NCBI RefSeq assembly: GCF_003628535.1
Contig: NZ_RBCI01000017.1
Span: forward strand, 1-64,000
Direction of reading: 5' to 3'
Origin: Flavisolibacter nicotianae
GTDB taxonomy: Bacteria > Bacteroidota > Bacteroidia > Chitinophagales > Chitinophagaceae
Length of the DNA stretch: 64,000 nucleotides
The notes under the pieces were generated by a model. The model saw only the letters and a program-made list of their open reading frames with translations, was not told the origin of the DNA and ran no database searches. Shown in pieces: positions 8,062-17,452 of the stretch (positions are counted from its first letter, which is position 1; each line of letters starts with the position of its first letter). Position numbers and translations under genes: made by a program.

Positions 8062-8790
8062 ATGAAAATCATGCATCCCGTTAAAAATATTGCCTCGTTT
8101 TTTCTTGACCTCACCCCGCAAAGGCTGAAAGATTTCCTGCTGAATGTTTCATATTTGAACGTCTCGTACTCGCAGGAAGGGGAAGATTTAATTTTATCGC
8201 GGATTTTCGGAAGAAAAAAAGACGGCTTTTTTGTAGATGTCGGCGCTCACCATCCGAAAAAATATTCCAATACATACAAGTTTTACCGCGAGGGATGGCA
8301 TGGCATCAACATCGATGCAATGCCGGGCAGCATGCGGCTTTTTGAAAAGTTACGGCCAAACGACATTAACATCGAAGCGGGCATTGCCCGGGCAACAGGA
8401 GAGTTGACCTATTCCATTTTTAACGAGCCTGCATTGAACACGTTCAACGAAGAGGAGGCAAACCGGAAAAATGGCCTCAACGGCTATCGCATTGTCGAAC
8501 AGAAAAAGGTGCGGGTTTATCCTCTGTCTGATATCCTTGACAAGCATTTGAAGCCAGGCGATACGATCGATTTTTTAAGCATCGATGTGGAAGGCCTCGA
8601 TTTTGACGTTCTCCAGTCAAACAATTGGGAAAAGTACCGGCCCAACATCGTCCTGGTCGAAGAATTGCGAAAACCGTCCGGCGAAAGAGAAACGCAGGGC
8701 ACCGAATTTCTGTTGGCAAATGGCTACCGGCTCTTTGCACAGACCTACAATACCCTCATTTTTAAAGAGCAAAAATTTCCACTGCACTAG
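8062..8790 (+). CDS. FkbM-family SAM-dependent methyltransferase
   Basis: Probably O-methylates a sugar of the locus polysaccharide. The 242-residue protein has the FkbM pattern: SQEGEDLIL (37-45), the SAM-binding FFVDVGAHHPKKYSNT (56-71), an acidic strand end INIDAMPGS (82-90) and the later LSIDVEGLDFDVL (about 174-186). It has no membrane segment. It starts 106 bases after the Wzz gene and is followed after three bases by a GT2 gene, so it is part of the operon. A second FkbM protein (48594) occurs in the other polysaccharide locus but belongs to a different subtype (DCGANIG). The target sugar is unknown. Confidence 0.88.
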   Translation: MKIMHPVKNIASFFLDLTPQRLKDFLLNVSYLNVSYSQEGEDLILSRIFGRKKDGFFVDVGAHHPKKYSNTYKFYREGWHGINIDAMPGSMRLFEKLRPNDINIEAGIARATGELTYSIFNEPALNTFNEEEANRKNGLNGYRIVEQKKVRVYPLSDILDKHLKPGDTIDFLSIDVEGLDFDVLQSNNWEKYRPNIVLVEELRKPSGERETQGTEFLLANGYRLFAQTYNTLIFKEQKFPLH

Positions 8791-8793
8791 GTT

Positions 8794-9579
8794 ATGCCAC
8801 AGCCTCTTTTTTCCATCATCATGGCTGCTTTCAATGCGGAAAAAACCATTGAAAGAAGTCTTGGCTGTGTAAGGAACCAGCAGTTCCGGAACTTTGAATT
8901 GATCGTCGTCGATGGAGGATCAACTGACGGCTCTCTTGAAATAATTGCCAGGAACAAAGACAGCATCAATTATTGGATCAGTGAACCCGACAAGGGTATT
9001 TATGACGCCTGGAACAAAGGGTTGCAACGGGCCAAAGGTGAATGGATCCTGTTTATTGGAACAGACGATTATTTACGGCCGGATGCCTTGTTCCACTACA
9101 ATGTATTTCTGCAAAAGCAAGACATGGCAGGCGTGCTCTATATTTCTTCGAAAGTTCAGATCGTTTCCCCGGAAGGCGTGAAGAAGCGGGTGTTTGGCTG
9201 GCCATGGCAGTGGCAGGAATTTCGGTACAAGCCGGTTGTTGCCCATCCGGGTTCGCTGCATCACCGCTCACTTTTTGAGAAATATGGCGTTTACAATACG
9301 GGTTACCAGATTGCCGGCGACTACGAACTGCTGCTGCGACCAAAGGAGCAACTGAATGCTCGTTTTCTGGACGCAGTCACCGTTGATATGACCGATGGAG
9401 GCGTCAGTAACCGCATAAAAACAAGCGTTGAAACGCGGAAAGCGCAATTGGGCAATTGTGTTAGTACTCCCATTCTGATCAACATCGAATTTCTTAGCCA
9501 GTTTGTGAAAATCATCGGCAAGCGGCTCCTCGGAAAGCTCGGACTCTCTTTTTATTTGCGGAGGGAGTTTCGGGGTTGA
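8794..9579 (+). CDS. GT2-family glycosyltransferase
   Basis: A cytoplasmic GT-A transferase adding a sugar to the lipid-linked repeat unit. In 261 residues it shows the GT2 N-terminal signature FSIIMAAFNAEKTIERSL (6-23), the nucleotide-binding VVDGGSTDGS (38-47), SEPDKGIYDAWNKGL (63-77) and the metal-binding GTDDYL (89-94). The KGIYDAWNKG segment is typical of the WcaA/colanic-acid-like branch of GT2. Its ATG lies three bases after the FkbM stop, indicating co-transcription. Linkage specificity cannot be inferred. Confidence 0.92.
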   Translation: MPQPLFSIIMAAFNAEKTIERSLGCVRNQQFRNFELIVVDGGSTDGSLEIIARNKDSINYWISEPDKGIYDAWNKGLQRAKGEWILFIGTDDYLRPDALFHYNVFLQKQDMAGVLYISSKVQIVSPEGVKKRVFGWPWQWQEFRYKPVVAHPGSLHHRSLFEKYGVYNTGYQIAGDYELLLRPKEQLNARFLDAVTVDMTDGGVSNRIKTSVETRKAQLGNCVSTPILINIEFLSQFVKIIGKRLLGKLGLSFYLRREFRG

Positions 9580-9631
9580 ACTTGTTTTTCAGATTTCTGA
9601 AATGAATAGAATCCAGACAGTTTAGGTGCAT

Positions 9632-10954
9632 ATGAAATTCCTGGGAAATACGGTGCCTACCTCATTGGCTAATACCTACCGACGCAATCTTTTTTTGCAA
9701 AAGTTTGCCGGTGTGCTGGGTGTTGACATTCTCGTAAAAGCGTCTGCGTTTCTTCTCATCCCTCTCTACCTGCGGCTGATGAGCCAGGATGAATTTGGTT
9801 TGTACAATTACCTGCTTTCCATTGTGCAGACCTTTTCGCTGGTATTGAACTTTGGTTTGTACATACCGCAAAGCAAACTTTATCACACATATCATACAGA
9901 AAAGGAGCGTGGACGTTTGCTGTTTACGATTGCAGCGACCTTGTTTCTTGCCCTTTTGGTCATTTTGCTGCCATTGATATTGTTTGGCTGGGATGCCAAC
10001 CTGATTGGGCTGTTATTTAAAAACAGCCAATCCTATCGCAGCTACAGGGTGGTTGTTTTGGCAGCGCTGCCAATCACGATTGCAAGTTTTATTCTGACGA
10101 ATTTTTTTTACACCAGTGAAAAAATTCGCCAGGTTAAAACCTATAATCTATACCGTGTCATTTTTGTCAACATCCTGGCGCTTTCAACGTTGTTTATCCT
10201 GAAATCTGATCCCGTGCAAATCCGTTTGGGTGTGTCATACGCTGTTGAAGTCGTCTTGTTTATTTTCTTTGCGCATTCTTACCTGAAAGAATGGGTGCCG
10301 CAATTCGACTGGCGCCTTATGAAAAACAGTTTGAAAATGGGGCTTCCGGTGATGCTTTCTGCGCTTTTTGGCATTGTCATCAATTTCAGCGACAAGTTTT
10401 TTTTGGAACGATTTGGCAGTTTGAAAGATCTTTCCAATTACTACCTGGCTTTTTCCTTTGCGAGCATCATTCCCTTAATCTTTACATCGTTGCAGAACGT
10501 ATGGTTTCCGCAGTTTTTAAAAGAGCAAGACCTGGGAAAAAATATTCAAAATTCAAAAAAGCTTTCGAAGAAAATGGTGATCCTTTTTGCCGGACTGGCA
10601 TTGTGTATCTGGCTCTTGTTTTGTTGCCTGCTTTGGAAGGGAATCATTCCGCACAAATACAACCAGGCAGCCCTGATTCTACCGTTGTTGCTTGTCACGC
10701 AAATCATTGTATCACTGGCCACCTTATTCAATAATTACCTTGTCTATTTCGAAAAAACTCAATTTATTTCGTACGCAGGTCTGTTTGTCAGCCTGATCAG
10801 CCTGACATTGGGCATGTGGCTAATTCCCCAATGGGGTGTTTATGGTGCGGCCGTGAGCTCGTTGTTGGCGAACACCGTTTACCTTGTTATCTACTACTAC
10901 CTGTCTTTAACTTTCAAGAAAAAGTATTTCGAGCGGCTTGCCGTGCAACAATAA
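9632..10954 (+). CDS. Wzx-type oligosaccharide flippase
   Basis: A polytopic inner-membrane protein expected to move the undecaprenyl-linked repeat unit across the membrane. The roughly 440-residue protein has 12 or more hydrophobic segments and the polysaccharide-synthase N-terminal pattern (DILVKASAFLLIPLYLRLMS, then EFGLYNYLLSIVQTF). A GTG two codons upstream (9626) is possible, but the ATG at 9632 is preferred. It lies between glycosyltransferase genes, as Wzx genes do. A second, less similar flippase is at 47236 in the other locus, so each locus may handle its own repeat unit. Confidence 0.9.
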   Translation: MKFLGNTVPTSLANTYRRNLFLQKFAGVLGVDILVKASAFLLIPLYLRLMSQDEFGLYNYLLSIVQTFSLVLNFGLYIPQSKLYHTYHTEKERGRLLFTIAATLFLALLVILLPLILFGWDANLIGLLFKNSQSYRSYRVVVLAALPITIASFILTNFFYTSEKIRQVKTYNLYRVIFVNILALSTLFILKSDPVQIRLGVSYAVEVVLFIFFAHSYLKEWVPQFDWRLMKNSLKMGLPVMLSALFGIVINFSDKFFLERFGSLKDLSNYYLAFSFASIIPLIFTSLQNVWFPQFLKEQDLGKNIQNSKKLSKKMVILFAGLALCIWLLFCCLLWKGIIPHKYNQAALILPLLLVTQIIVSLATLFNNYLVYFEKTQFISYAGLFVSLISLTLGMWLIPQWGVYGAAVSSLLANTVYLVIYYYLSLTFKKKYFERLAVQQ

Positions 10955-10998
10955 AGCAAACATCACTTTTCAACTGCACGTGCTGACGTGAATTTTTT

Positions 10999-11895
10999 AT
11001 GACGACTGCTCCCATCGTTCTCTTTGCTTACAACAGGCCCTGGCACACAGAGCAAACCTTGCGTTCTCTTTCCGAAAACCATCTCGCCGGCGAGTCAGAA
11101 TTGATTGTCTATATCGACGGGCCAAAACCCGGTGCCACGACGGAACAACAAACGAAAATTGAAAGCGTCTATCGGTTGGTACAGGCACAGACCTGGTGCA
11201 AGCGGCTGACTGTGCACCGCGCCGAGGCCAATAAAGGTCTTGCGAATTCTGTCATACACGGTGTGACGGAAACCTTGCGCCTTTACGATCGCCTCATCGT
11301 CCTGGAGGATGATATGATTTTGTCGCCCTATTTCCTGCAATACATGAATGAGGGACTGGCAAAATACGAACACACGGAGGAGGTGATTTCTATCCACGGT
11401 TACTGTGTGCCCAACAACTATTCTCAGCCCGTTTTCTTTTTGCGTGGTGCCGACTGCTGGGGATGGGCAACCTGGCGACGGGGCTGGCAACTGTTCAACC
11501 CGGATGCAGCGCAATTGCTGCGGGAGCTAAAAGACAGGAAGTTGACCTATGATTTCGACCTGTTGGGAAGCTATGCCTACACCAATATGCTTCGCCTTCA
11601 AAATGAAGGCAAGGTGGATTCTTGGGCCATTCGGTGGTATGCCTCTGCCTATTTGCAGGATAAGCTCACGCTTTATCCCAGCCGTTCCCTGGTCAGAAAC
11701 ATTGGGGGCGATGGTAGTGGCACGCATGTGAAGGACGACCAACTTTCATCCGCGGAACTGAGTTCCCACAGGATCGATTTGATCGACCTTCCATTAAAAG
11801 AAAAAAAAGAAGTCCGCCGGATGATCGGCCGACATTATTTCGAAAATTTAAGTACGGCAGGAAAGCTGAAAAAGTGGCTAAGGCTACAATTGTAA
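10999..11895 (+). CDS. Glycosyltransferase, GT-A fold (GT2 / GNT-I-like)
   Basis: The 298-residue protein begins IVLFAYNRPWHTEQTLRSL (6-24), like transferases related to GT2 and to the GNT-I group. It has ANKGLANSV (77-85) and the acidic metal site VLEDDMILSP (101-110) followed by YFLQYMNEGL. The DCWGWATWRRGW segment in the middle is conserved in this bacterial subfamily. No membrane segment is present. It follows the flippase by 44 bases in the same direction. Sugar specificity is unknown. Confidence 0.85.
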   Translation: MTTAPIVLFAYNRPWHTEQTLRSLSENHLAGESELIVYIDGPKPGATTEQQTKIESVYRLVQAQTWCKRLTVHRAEANKGLANSVIHGVTETLRLYDRLIVLEDDMILSPYFLQYMNEGLAKYEHTEEVISIHGYCVPNNYSQPVFFLRGADCWGWATWRRGWQLFNPDAAQLLRELKDRKLTYDFDLLGSYAYTNMLRLQNEGKVDSWAIRWYASAYLQDKLTLYPSRSLVRNIGGDGSGTHVKDDQLSSAELSSHRIDLIDLPLKEKKEVRRMIGRHYFENLSTAGKLKKWLRLQL

Positions 11896-11995
11896 AGACG
11901 TTTTGTCAAATGACGAGCAGAGACTACAGCTTTGATTTCAAATATTAGGCAGTAGCGAAAGAGTGGTTGCCGCACTCCGTTTCTAAAACAATCCT

Positions 11996-12799
11996 ATGAA
12001 GCAATTGCTAAAGAAAATTCTTCCTCCGGTGGTCGCAACGGCACTGCGGTCTCCTTCAAAATATGGATGGTTCGGCAATTATGACTCGTGGCACGATGCA
12101 CAAAATGAGTGTAGCGGATACGACTCGGAATTGATTTTTGAGAAGGTGACGGACGCGGTCCTGCGGGTCAAGAACGGAGTGGCGAAATTTGAACGGGATG
12201 GTGTATTGTTTTTTAAGGATGAATACAACTGGCAGCTTCTTTCCTGCTTGTTTTTTGTCGCAGCACAAAACGCTGGTTCGCTGCACGTGATTGATTTTGG
12301 AGGATCACTTGGCAGCAGCTATTTTCAGCATCAAAAGCTGGTGAACTCTTTACACGACGTGAAATGGACTGTAGTAGAGCAGCCACAATTTGTCCGGTTC
12401 GGCCAGCAGCATCTGCAATCCGACATTTTATTGTTTTGCAATAGCATTGAGGAAAGCAGGAAAAAAATGAATCCGAAACTGCTCGTGCTTTCATCTGTGC
12501 TTCAATACCTGGAAGATCCGTTTGCAATTGTGGACAATTTTCTGGAGCAGGATATCCCGTACATATTCATCGACCGGACTGCGTTTACTAAAAGCGACAA
12601 CCATCAACTCACAATACAGAAAGTTCATCCTGCAATATATCCAGCCTCTTATCCCGCCTGGTTTTTCAATGAACAGCGTTTTTTAGCACCGTTTCTGACG
12701 AGGTATGAAATAAGGGCAGCATTTGATAATTCGGATTACAGCAATAAAAAAAATACCTATTTCAAAGGGTTTTTCCTGTCGAAAAGCAATACCAACTGA
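11996..12799 (+). CDS. Putative methyltransferase, TIGR04325 family
   Basis: The 267-residue product has the marks of the TIGR04325 (LIC12133-type) family found in surface-polysaccharide loci: SKYGWFGNYDSW (21-32), GYDSELIFEKV (41-51) and the SAM-site-like VIDFGGSLGSSYF (98-110). NWQLLSCLFFVAAQNAG (78-94) precedes the binding motif as in other members. It is followed within six bases by a second methyltransferase gene, so two methylation steps may act on the same residue. Biochemical activity of this family is inferred from fold, not proven here. Confidence 0.85.
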   Translation: MKQLLKKILPPVVATALRSPSKYGWFGNYDSWHDAQNECSGYDSELIFEKVTDAVLRVKNGVAKFERDGVLFFKDEYNWQLLSCLFFVAAQNAGSLHVIDFGGSLGSSYFQHQKLVNSLHDVKWTVVEQPQFVRFGQQHLQSDILLFCNSIEESRKKMNPKLLVLSSVLQYLEDPFAIVDNFLEQDIPYIFIDRTAFTKSDNHQLTIQKVHPAIYPASYPAWFFNEQRFLAPFLTRYEIRAAFDNSDYSNKKNTYFKGFFLSKSNTN

Positions 12800-12804
12800 A
12801 GTGA

Positions 12805-13527
12805 ATGAAAGAGCGGATTAAAAACATCCTTGAAAAAGAAGCCTTTGCACCGTCGCCTCTCGGGCTGATGGTCAACCCATTTTATTTTGCGCGGAAAGGC
12901 CTGCATAAAAATATCAAGGCGCTATCGGAAACCATCACCGGTAAAATTTTGGACGTCGGCTGCGGGAGAAAGCCGTATAAGAACCTGTTTCGATATTCGG
13001 AATACATCGGGCTGGATATCGAAAATCCCGGGCATCCGCATTTGAACGAGGACATCGATATTTATTACGACGGCAAGACTTTCCCGCTTGGCGATGGCGA
13101 ATTCGACAATGTGATCTGCAACCAGGTACTGGAGCATGTATTTACACCAGCGCATTTTCTGCAGGAGATCAACCGGGTTTTAAAAAAAGACGGCCACCTG
13201 CTGTTGACGGTACCGTTTATCTGGGACGAACACGAACAGCCGAACGACTTTGCACGGTATAGTTCGTTCGGGCTGAAATACCTGCTGGAAGAGAACGGTT
13301 TTAGCGTTTGCCGGCAGATCAAATCCGTTGACGACGTATCGGCGATTTTCCAGCTGGTGAATGCCTATGTCTATAAAAAATTAATGACAAAAGGAAAGGT
13401 GTTGTATTACCTGACGCTGTTTTCTGTCGTGTTTCCTGTAAATGTTCTCGGACGGGTTGCCGGTGCGATCCTTCCATCCAACGGCGACCTGTTTTTGGAT
13501 AACATCATTTTAGCGAAGAAAAACTAA
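12805..13527 (+). CDS. Class I SAM-dependent methyltransferase
   Basis: A 240-residue Methyltransf_11-type protein with motif I ILDVGCGRKPYKNLF (48-62), an acidic residue ending strand 2 in YIGLDIENPG (67-76), and post-motif NQVLEHVFTPAHFLQEINR (106-124). The latter is typical of small-molecule or sugar methyltransferases. A hydrophobic stretch near the C-terminus (LTLFSVVFPVNVLGRVAGAI) may lie against the membrane. It is six bases downstream of the TIGR04325 gene. The substrate is presumably a polysaccharide intermediate. Confidence 0.85.
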   Translation: MKERIKNILEKEAFAPSPLGLMVNPFYFARKGLHKNIKALSETITGKILDVGCGRKPYKNLFRYSEYIGLDIENPGHPHLNEDIDIYYDGKTFPLGDGEFDNVICNQVLEHVFTPAHFLQEINRVLKKDGHLLLTVPFIWDEHEQPNDFARYSSFGLKYLLEENGFSVCRQIKSVDDVSAIFQLVNAYVYKKLMTKGKVLYYLTLFSVVFPVNVLGRVAGAILPSNGDLFLDNIILAKKN

Positions 13528-13584
13528 GTAATCATCAACTGGCATTAAACGCTTCCTGCAAACACGCATCTCTGAACAACGATC

Positions 13585-14637
13585 ATGATTCATTTTTGCA
13601 CTTTATTTAATTCCAATTACCTGACAAGGGGACTTGCGCTGTATGAATCGCTGGAGAAGGTCTGTCCCTCGTTTCATTTGTATGTCATTGCGTTTGACCA
13701 GGAAAGCTACAACTACCTGCGGCAGGCGCAGCTTCCCCACCTGACGCCGGTTTCTCTTTCGGATTTTGAAGATGAGCAGCTGCTCCGCATTAAGCCCACA
13801 CGGTCGGCCGCGGAGTATTGCTGGACCTGCACGCCATCTGTGGTTCGCTATTGTATTGATCATTTTCGCCTTCCGTTTTGCATTTACGTCGACGCGGATT
13901 TAATTTTTTATCAAAATCCGCAGGTGATTCTTGATGAAATGGGCGATCGGTCGATCTTACTGACCGAACATCGTTATACACCTGAATACGACCAGTCGAA
14001 AGCCAGTGGGATTTATTGTGTTCAGTTCCTCTATTTCAAAAACAATCCTGAAGGCCGTACAGCACTGGAATGGTGGCGGGAACGGTGTATCGAATGGTGC
14101 TATGCAAGAGAAGAAGAGGGAAAGTTTGGCGACCAGAAATACCTTGATGACTGGACCTCCCGTTTTCGTGGTGTTCATGTGATGGAGAACGCAGGAGGGG
14201 GCATCGCTCCCTGGAATGTGCAGCAGTTTCAGTGTGTTCGGGAGAACCGCGAAATCCGGTTGGTCAATAAACAAACCGGAAAGATTTCGCCTCTTGTTTT
14301 CTTCCATTTTCATGGCGTCAAATTTTTTTCCGACAAAGTGGTGTCCTATTCCGGTACCCTGTACGAACTTGACCCGGATGTAAAAAAACTTTTGTACAAG
14401 CCTTACATCGAAGAGCTGCAACGGCTGGAAATGAAGGTGAGGGCAGAGGGAATACAATTTAATGTGAACGGTGCCCGGGAAAATTCGCCTTCGTATAGCA
14501 AGACATATTTTTTCTTTGTAAAGGAGCGGTTGAAACAATTGCGGACGGGCCGAATCTCGCTTTCAAAATTCATTGACCTTCGGATGAAAAAGCACTATCA
14601 TTTCACGTCTTTGCATGGCAGTGAGCAGGCGAATTGA
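13585..14637 (+). CDS. Glycosyltransferase, GT-A fold (GT8-like)
   Basis: A 350-residue relative of the product at 2935. Both start with a C-x-x-x-N-Y-L motif after the first strand (here FCTLFNSNYLTRGLALYESL, 4-23) and have a DxD motif, here YVDADLIFYQ (101-110). EYCWTCTPSVVRYCI (77-91) precedes the DxD, and GDQKYLDDW plus PLVFFHFHG occur later, as in this subfamily. The two genes bracket the first half of the locus. They could add similar sugars, but no specificity is visible. Confidence 0.78.
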   Translation: MIHFCTLFNSNYLTRGLALYESLEKVCPSFHLYVIAFDQESYNYLRQAQLPHLTPVSLSDFEDEQLLRIKPTRSAAEYCWTCTPSVVRYCIDHFRLPFCIYVDADLIFYQNPQVILDEMGDRSILLTEHRYTPEYDQSKASGIYCVQFLYFKNNPEGRTALEWWRERCIEWCYAREEEGKFGDQKYLDDWTSRFRGVHVMENAGGGIAPWNVQQFQCVRENREIRLVNKQTGKISPLVFFHFHGVKFFSDKVVSYSGTLYELDPDVKKLLYKPYIEELQRLEMKVRAEGIQFNVNGARENSPSYSKTYFFFVKERLKQLRTGRISLSKFIDLRMKKHYHFTSLHGSEQAN

Positions 14638-14795
14638 CAACGTTTCGCCTGCTGCCGGCTCGTGACAGTGGCTTTTCTCTGTAAGAAACAGGGCAAACTG
14701 TTTCCACCGCGTTTCCGTTTCGTTCGCAAGCAAATCGCATTCACAACTCTTTTTATTTCCATAAACGGCTTTTGATTGCCGCTTGATTTGTGCTG

Positions 14796-16175
14796 ATGGA
14801 CCTGGTTACACTTCTTGTTTCACTGCTCTGTCTACTGATTTCCGCCCGGATCGTTCATCTTTATTGGACGCAATCGATTGGGATTGTGGAATCGTTGATC
14901 TACGCAACGGTTTTCCGCTATTATTCCATCCGGTTTTTAGGACCTACGGTTGATGTATTGTTTCTTGTTTCGTATGCCATCAGCCTGCATCTTCTTTTCC
15001 GCACACAACTCATCCACCGCAAAACGATCCAGCTGATCGGCCTTGTCCTGGTGAGCTTTTGCCTGTTTTTTGTCGTACAGCTATTTGTTCATACAAACCT
15101 TGGGAACCTGAGGATTCCCGAGATCCTTCTGAACAATTTCTACTTTGTTCTCAAATACTTGCTTCCCATCCTGGTCATCACAAACTTTCTCCTGTTGTAT
15201 GGCGAAGACAAGGACCGGATTTTCGCAAGCTTTAAAAAAGCCGCCCTGCTTTCCTGTATGGTGGCAGTGCTGCAACTGTTTCTTTTTATCCTGGTGCCCA
15301 ACAACACGATGCGTGAAATTTTTGGACTCACCGGCGGCGACAAATATTTTTATGCAGTGGGAAGCCTGAACCTGGTAAGGGTGCAGGCTTTCTGTTATGA
15401 ACCCAAAGGCCTTTCTGTGATCCTGGGCATGGCTTTGCCCCTGTTTTTCCAGTCGAAAAAATACCTGCCGGCTTGCGCTTGTTTTGCGGTCGGTGTATTG
15501 ACGGTGAGCCAAACCTTCTATTTGGTCGTCCTGGCTTTTGTGTTTGTCGCGTTCTTTTCACGCTTGCTGAAGCGGGTCAGCGCTGTTGCCTTTCTTGCCA
15601 TTCTTTCTTTTTTCCTGCTGTTCAACCTGGTGAACGTGGTGTTTGATCAGCTCCTGGGTTCATCTTCCGAATCCGCCTTTTCAAAAGTGGTATTGAACAG
15701 GGCGCTGGAGCGCTTCGACGTGGCCTTGCAGGAAGAAAACAACGACTTGTTTGGTTTTCCGTTGCAAAGAGACCTGGAACTGCCGGCCGTAAATTATTTC
15801 AAGGACAACAAGGCAATGCTATTGTCAGGATTCGGTTCGGGCAACTACAAACATGTTCCGGTAAAATACTTTGTTGTGGACTGGAATCTCGAACTGCTGG
15901 AGTCCGGTCAGTTCAAAGGCCATTTCGATATGGGGTGGATCTTTTTTGCATCTGAAATGGGTCTCCTTTTCGCGGTCTTACTTTATTTGCTGCTAACCGG
16001 GAATTTTGTGGTCACTGACGATATCAGCCGGTACTATGCATTTCTCATCGTTGTCTTCTTTTTTCACCGGATCGACTTTCTTGTATTTTCATTTTTCGGT
16101 GTGCTTTATTTTTCGAAAAAGCAGACGGCAAATCCGCCCGATACGGCCCTGCAGGGAAACCTTGCAACCACCTAA
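14796..16175 (+). CDS. Wzy-type polysaccharide polymerase candidate (polytopic membrane protein)
   Basis: A roughly 459-residue integral membrane protein with about 10-12 hydrophobic segments and one large loop (about 285-355, GSSSESAFSKVVLNRALERF and following). This topology is typical of Wzy polymerases and O-antigen ligases. Sequence conservation in this class is low, so the call rests on topology and on its place between a flippase and glycosyltransferases. A GTG two codons upstream could also start translation; the ATG at 14796 is preferred. If correct, it joins repeat units at the periplasmic face. Confidence 0.75.
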   Translation: MDLVTLLVSLLCLLISARIVHLYWTQSIGIVESLIYATVFRYYSIRFLGPTVDVLFLVSYAISLHLLFRTQLIHRKTIQLIGLVLVSFCLFFVVQLFVHTNLGNLRIPEILLNNFYFVLKYLLPILVITNFLLLYGEDKDRIFASFKKAALLSCMVAVLQLFLFILVPNNTMREIFGLTGGDKYFYAVGSLNLVRVQAFCYEPKGLSVILGMALPLFFQSKKYLPACACFAVGVLTVSQTFYLVVLAFVFVAFFSRLLKRVSAVAFLAILSFFLLFNLVNVVFDQLLGSSSESAFSKVVLNRALERFDVALQEENNDLFGFPLQRDLELPAVNYFKDNKAMLLSGFGSGNYKHVPVKYFVVDWNLELLESGQFKGHFDMGWIFFASEMGLLFAVLLYLLLTGNFVVTDDISRYYAFLIVVFFFHRIDFLVFSFFGVLYFSKKQTANPPDTALQGNLATT

Positions 16176-16274
16176 TGGTGGGGAGGCATTGTTCAATTAT
16201 CTATTGGCTTTCTGGCCTGCACCTAAAGCAGGTTGATTTCATCTTTTGAAAACAAGGAAGGCATGGCATTCTAG

Positions 16275-17450
16275 ATGAAGGAAAGGAAAAAATCCATTGG
16301 TATCGTTAACGCGTATAACGAAACTGCGGGACCATTTACGGTACTGAAGACATTCCTGTCGCATTACCGTAACGAAGATGTACCCATTGTTCTGTTTATC
16401 CCTAAGGGGCCAAAAGCATTGGATTTCCCGGGCAACAATGTCAGGATTGTGTATACTCAAACGCTTCCGATTGATAAGGACATATTTAGTTTCCGGATTT
16501 TTCGCTACCTGGTTGGATGCATTGCCGGGTATTTCCGCTTCCTCTACTTTTATAAAAAATACAACGTTGGTCTTGTTCACAACAACTCGAGCAACCTGCT
16601 GATTCCAAGCCTGGCGGCGCAAGCCAGCGGGGTAAAAATTGTCTATCATATTCGCGAAGCCTGGAACACAAGGAACCGTTTGTCAAAGATCCTTTACCAT
16701 TACATTGCACACGCTTCTGCAAAAATCGTTTGCATTTCCAATACGGCCCTGTACGCCAATTTTACAGAAAAGCAACGGCAGCAATTCGCGGGCAAGTTGA
16801 CGACAATTGCCGATTGCATTGATGTTGAATCCTATCAGCGCAAAACCATCCAAAAAGATACAGAAAGGGTCATTGTTAGCTTCGTTGGCAGGATCGCACC
16901 GATCAAGGGCCTCGACATTTTAGTGAAAGCGTTCGAGTTGTTGGCAGTACAGCAGGGAATAAAAGATGTGGAACTTCGGATCATCGGTGATATCCCCAAA
17001 GACAATGCTTACTACCGAAACTATAAAAAACTAATACTCGAAAGTGTCGACAAGTGCCGGAATGTGGCAAATGCAAAAATAGAGATGCTCGGCTTTCGCG
17101 ATGATGTGGCCGAACTCTTACTGGAGTCGCATGTTCTGATTTTACCATCGCGAATCGAAGAGGGGCTGGGCCTGGTTTTGATTGAAGGGGTCGTAGCAGA
17201 AAACTTTGTCATTACATCAAATTTTGGCGGACAAAAAGAGATTATCGAAGCAATCGGCAGCGGCTTTTTGTTCGAAAACGAAAATGCGCAGGACCTTGCT
17301 TCCAAACTAGCCCTTTACCTTTCCCGCCGTTCGCAACTTACCGGTGCTGTCCAAAGCGCAAGAGCCAACGCACTGTTGCTTTATTCACCGGCGCGGTATC
17401 AGCAATCCCTTTTGTCTTTGTACAGTGAAATTCTAAAAAACGAACAGTAA
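16275..17450 (+). CDS. GT4-family glycosyltransferase
   Basis: A 391-residue GT-B enzyme. The N-terminal acceptor domain includes GLVHNNSSNLLIPSLAA (99-115). The donor domain shows SFVGRIAPIKGLDILVKAF (202-220) and the nucleotide-sugar site LPSRIEEGLGLVLIEGV (290-306) with the E-x7-E spacing of GT4. It retains the charged residues expected for a retaining transferase. The next GT2 gene starts two bases after its stop. The donor sugar cannot be told. Confidence 0.92.
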   Translation: MKERKKSIGIVNAYNETAGPFTVLKTFLSHYRNEDVPIVLFIPKGPKALDFPGNNVRIVYTQTLPIDKDIFSFRIFRYLVGCIAGYFRFLYFYKKYNVGLVHNNSSNLLIPSLAAQASGVKIVYHIREAWNTRNRLSKILYHYIAHASAKIVCISNTALYANFTEKQRQQFAGKLTTIADCIDVESYQRKTIQKDTERVIVSFVGRIAPIKGLDILVKAFELLAVQQGIKDVELRIIGDIPKDNAYYRNYKKLILESVDKCRNVANAKIEMLGFRDDVAELLLESHVLILPSRIEEGLGLVLIEGVVAENFVITSNFGGQKEIIEAIGSGFLFENENAQDLASKLALYLSRRSQLTGAVQSARANALLLYSPARYQQSLLSLYSEILKNEQ

Positions 17451-17452
17451 CA

